A DNA stretch of 33,979 nucleotides from Bacillota bacterium (GTDB lineage: Bacteria; Bacillota; Clostridia; UBA1381), in contig JAJQAT010000148.1 of NCBI GenBank assembly GCA_021203665.1, positions 1-33,979 on the forward strand. Reading direction: 5' to 3'. Positions 33,938-33,979 of this stretch are shown here, piece by piece (position 1 is the stretch's first letter; each line of letters begins with the position of its first letter). Made by a program: the position numbers and the translations under genes. Under the pieces are notes generated by a model, which did no database searches, had not been told where the DNA came from, and was given only the letters and a program-made list of their open reading frames with translations.

Positions 33938-33979
33938 ACATGGTATACACATGTGAAAGGACATGGTATACACATTTGC
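33938..33979. repeat. 23-base direct repeat at the right edge
   Basis: ACATGGTATACACAT occurs at 33938 and again at 33961 (period 23), the second copy followed by TTTGC at the window edge. Just left of it is TGTCAAGAG, which read outward on the minus strand is a TTGACA box. This could be the terminal multi-repeat of an insertion sequence (IS21-type ends look like this) or a tandem operator for the MntA/HepT pair. The window ends before this can be resolved. Confidence 0.5.

Noticed and set aside
1-33979. CRISPR arrays, tRNA or rRNA genes
   Set aside because: I looked for regularly spaced direct repeats, cloverleaf signatures (GGTTCGAATCC-like arms) and rRNA-like conserved stretches and noticed none. 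A covariance-model scan would be decisive.

Overview
The window looks like chromosomal DNA of an anaerobic member of the Clostridia (Bacillota), probably gut-associated. This is inferred from strong AGGAGG-type ribosome binding sites, TTGACA/TATAAT promoters with 17-base spacers, a yybP-ykoY manganese riboswitch, a TagO/MnaA teichoic-acid pair, and a 4-hydroxybutyrate dehydrogenase closely resembling the Clostridium kluyveri enzyme as I remember it. The species cannot be named from the sequence alone. All family assignments come from motif recognition, not from a search.

Left part (1-8250). A secreted repeat-rich surface protein runs off the left edge on the minus strand. A 170-base MITE-like palindromic element follows. 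Next is a LuxR-type regulator, divergent from a four-gene plus-strand operon: putrescine aminotransferase, 4-aminobutyraldehyde-type dehydrogenase, 4-hydroxybutyrate dehydrogenase, GABA aminotransferase. Together these would convert putrescine to 4-aminobutanal, GABA, succinate semialdehyde and 4-hydroxybutyrate. The NAD(P)H made in the aldehyde step is consumed in the last step. The 360-base divergent spacer holds two abutting 20-base dyads, a promoter in each direction, and an intrinsic-terminator-like hairpin in the operon leader. This is the most interesting unit in the window.

Middle (8250-14410). After a terminator comes an MmeI-like (type IIL) restriction-methylation gene. It is split by one in-frame amber codon inside an AT-rich target-recognition region. 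Then come a pyridoxamine-phosphate-oxidase-fold flavoprotein and a cytoplasmic GH2 beta-galactosidase-like enzyme, ending at a terminator between converging genes.

Right part (14410-33979), all minus strand. A promoter at about 24.3 kb can drive a ten-kilobase run gltX-glnS-aminotransferase-trpS-tagO-mnaA-mgtE, ending in a terminator; a GNAT acetyltransferase follows it. Upstream of that run are xth plus a translationally coupled membrane protein, a P-type ATPase under a yybP-ykoY Mn2+ riboswitch (so probably a Mn2+ exporter), recQ, pheT without an adjacent pheS, and a HepT/MntA (HEPN/nucleotidyltransferase) toxin-antitoxin pair. The extreme right edge carries a 23-base direct repeat that may be a mobile-element end or an operator. 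I saw no tRNA, rRNA or CRISPR array.
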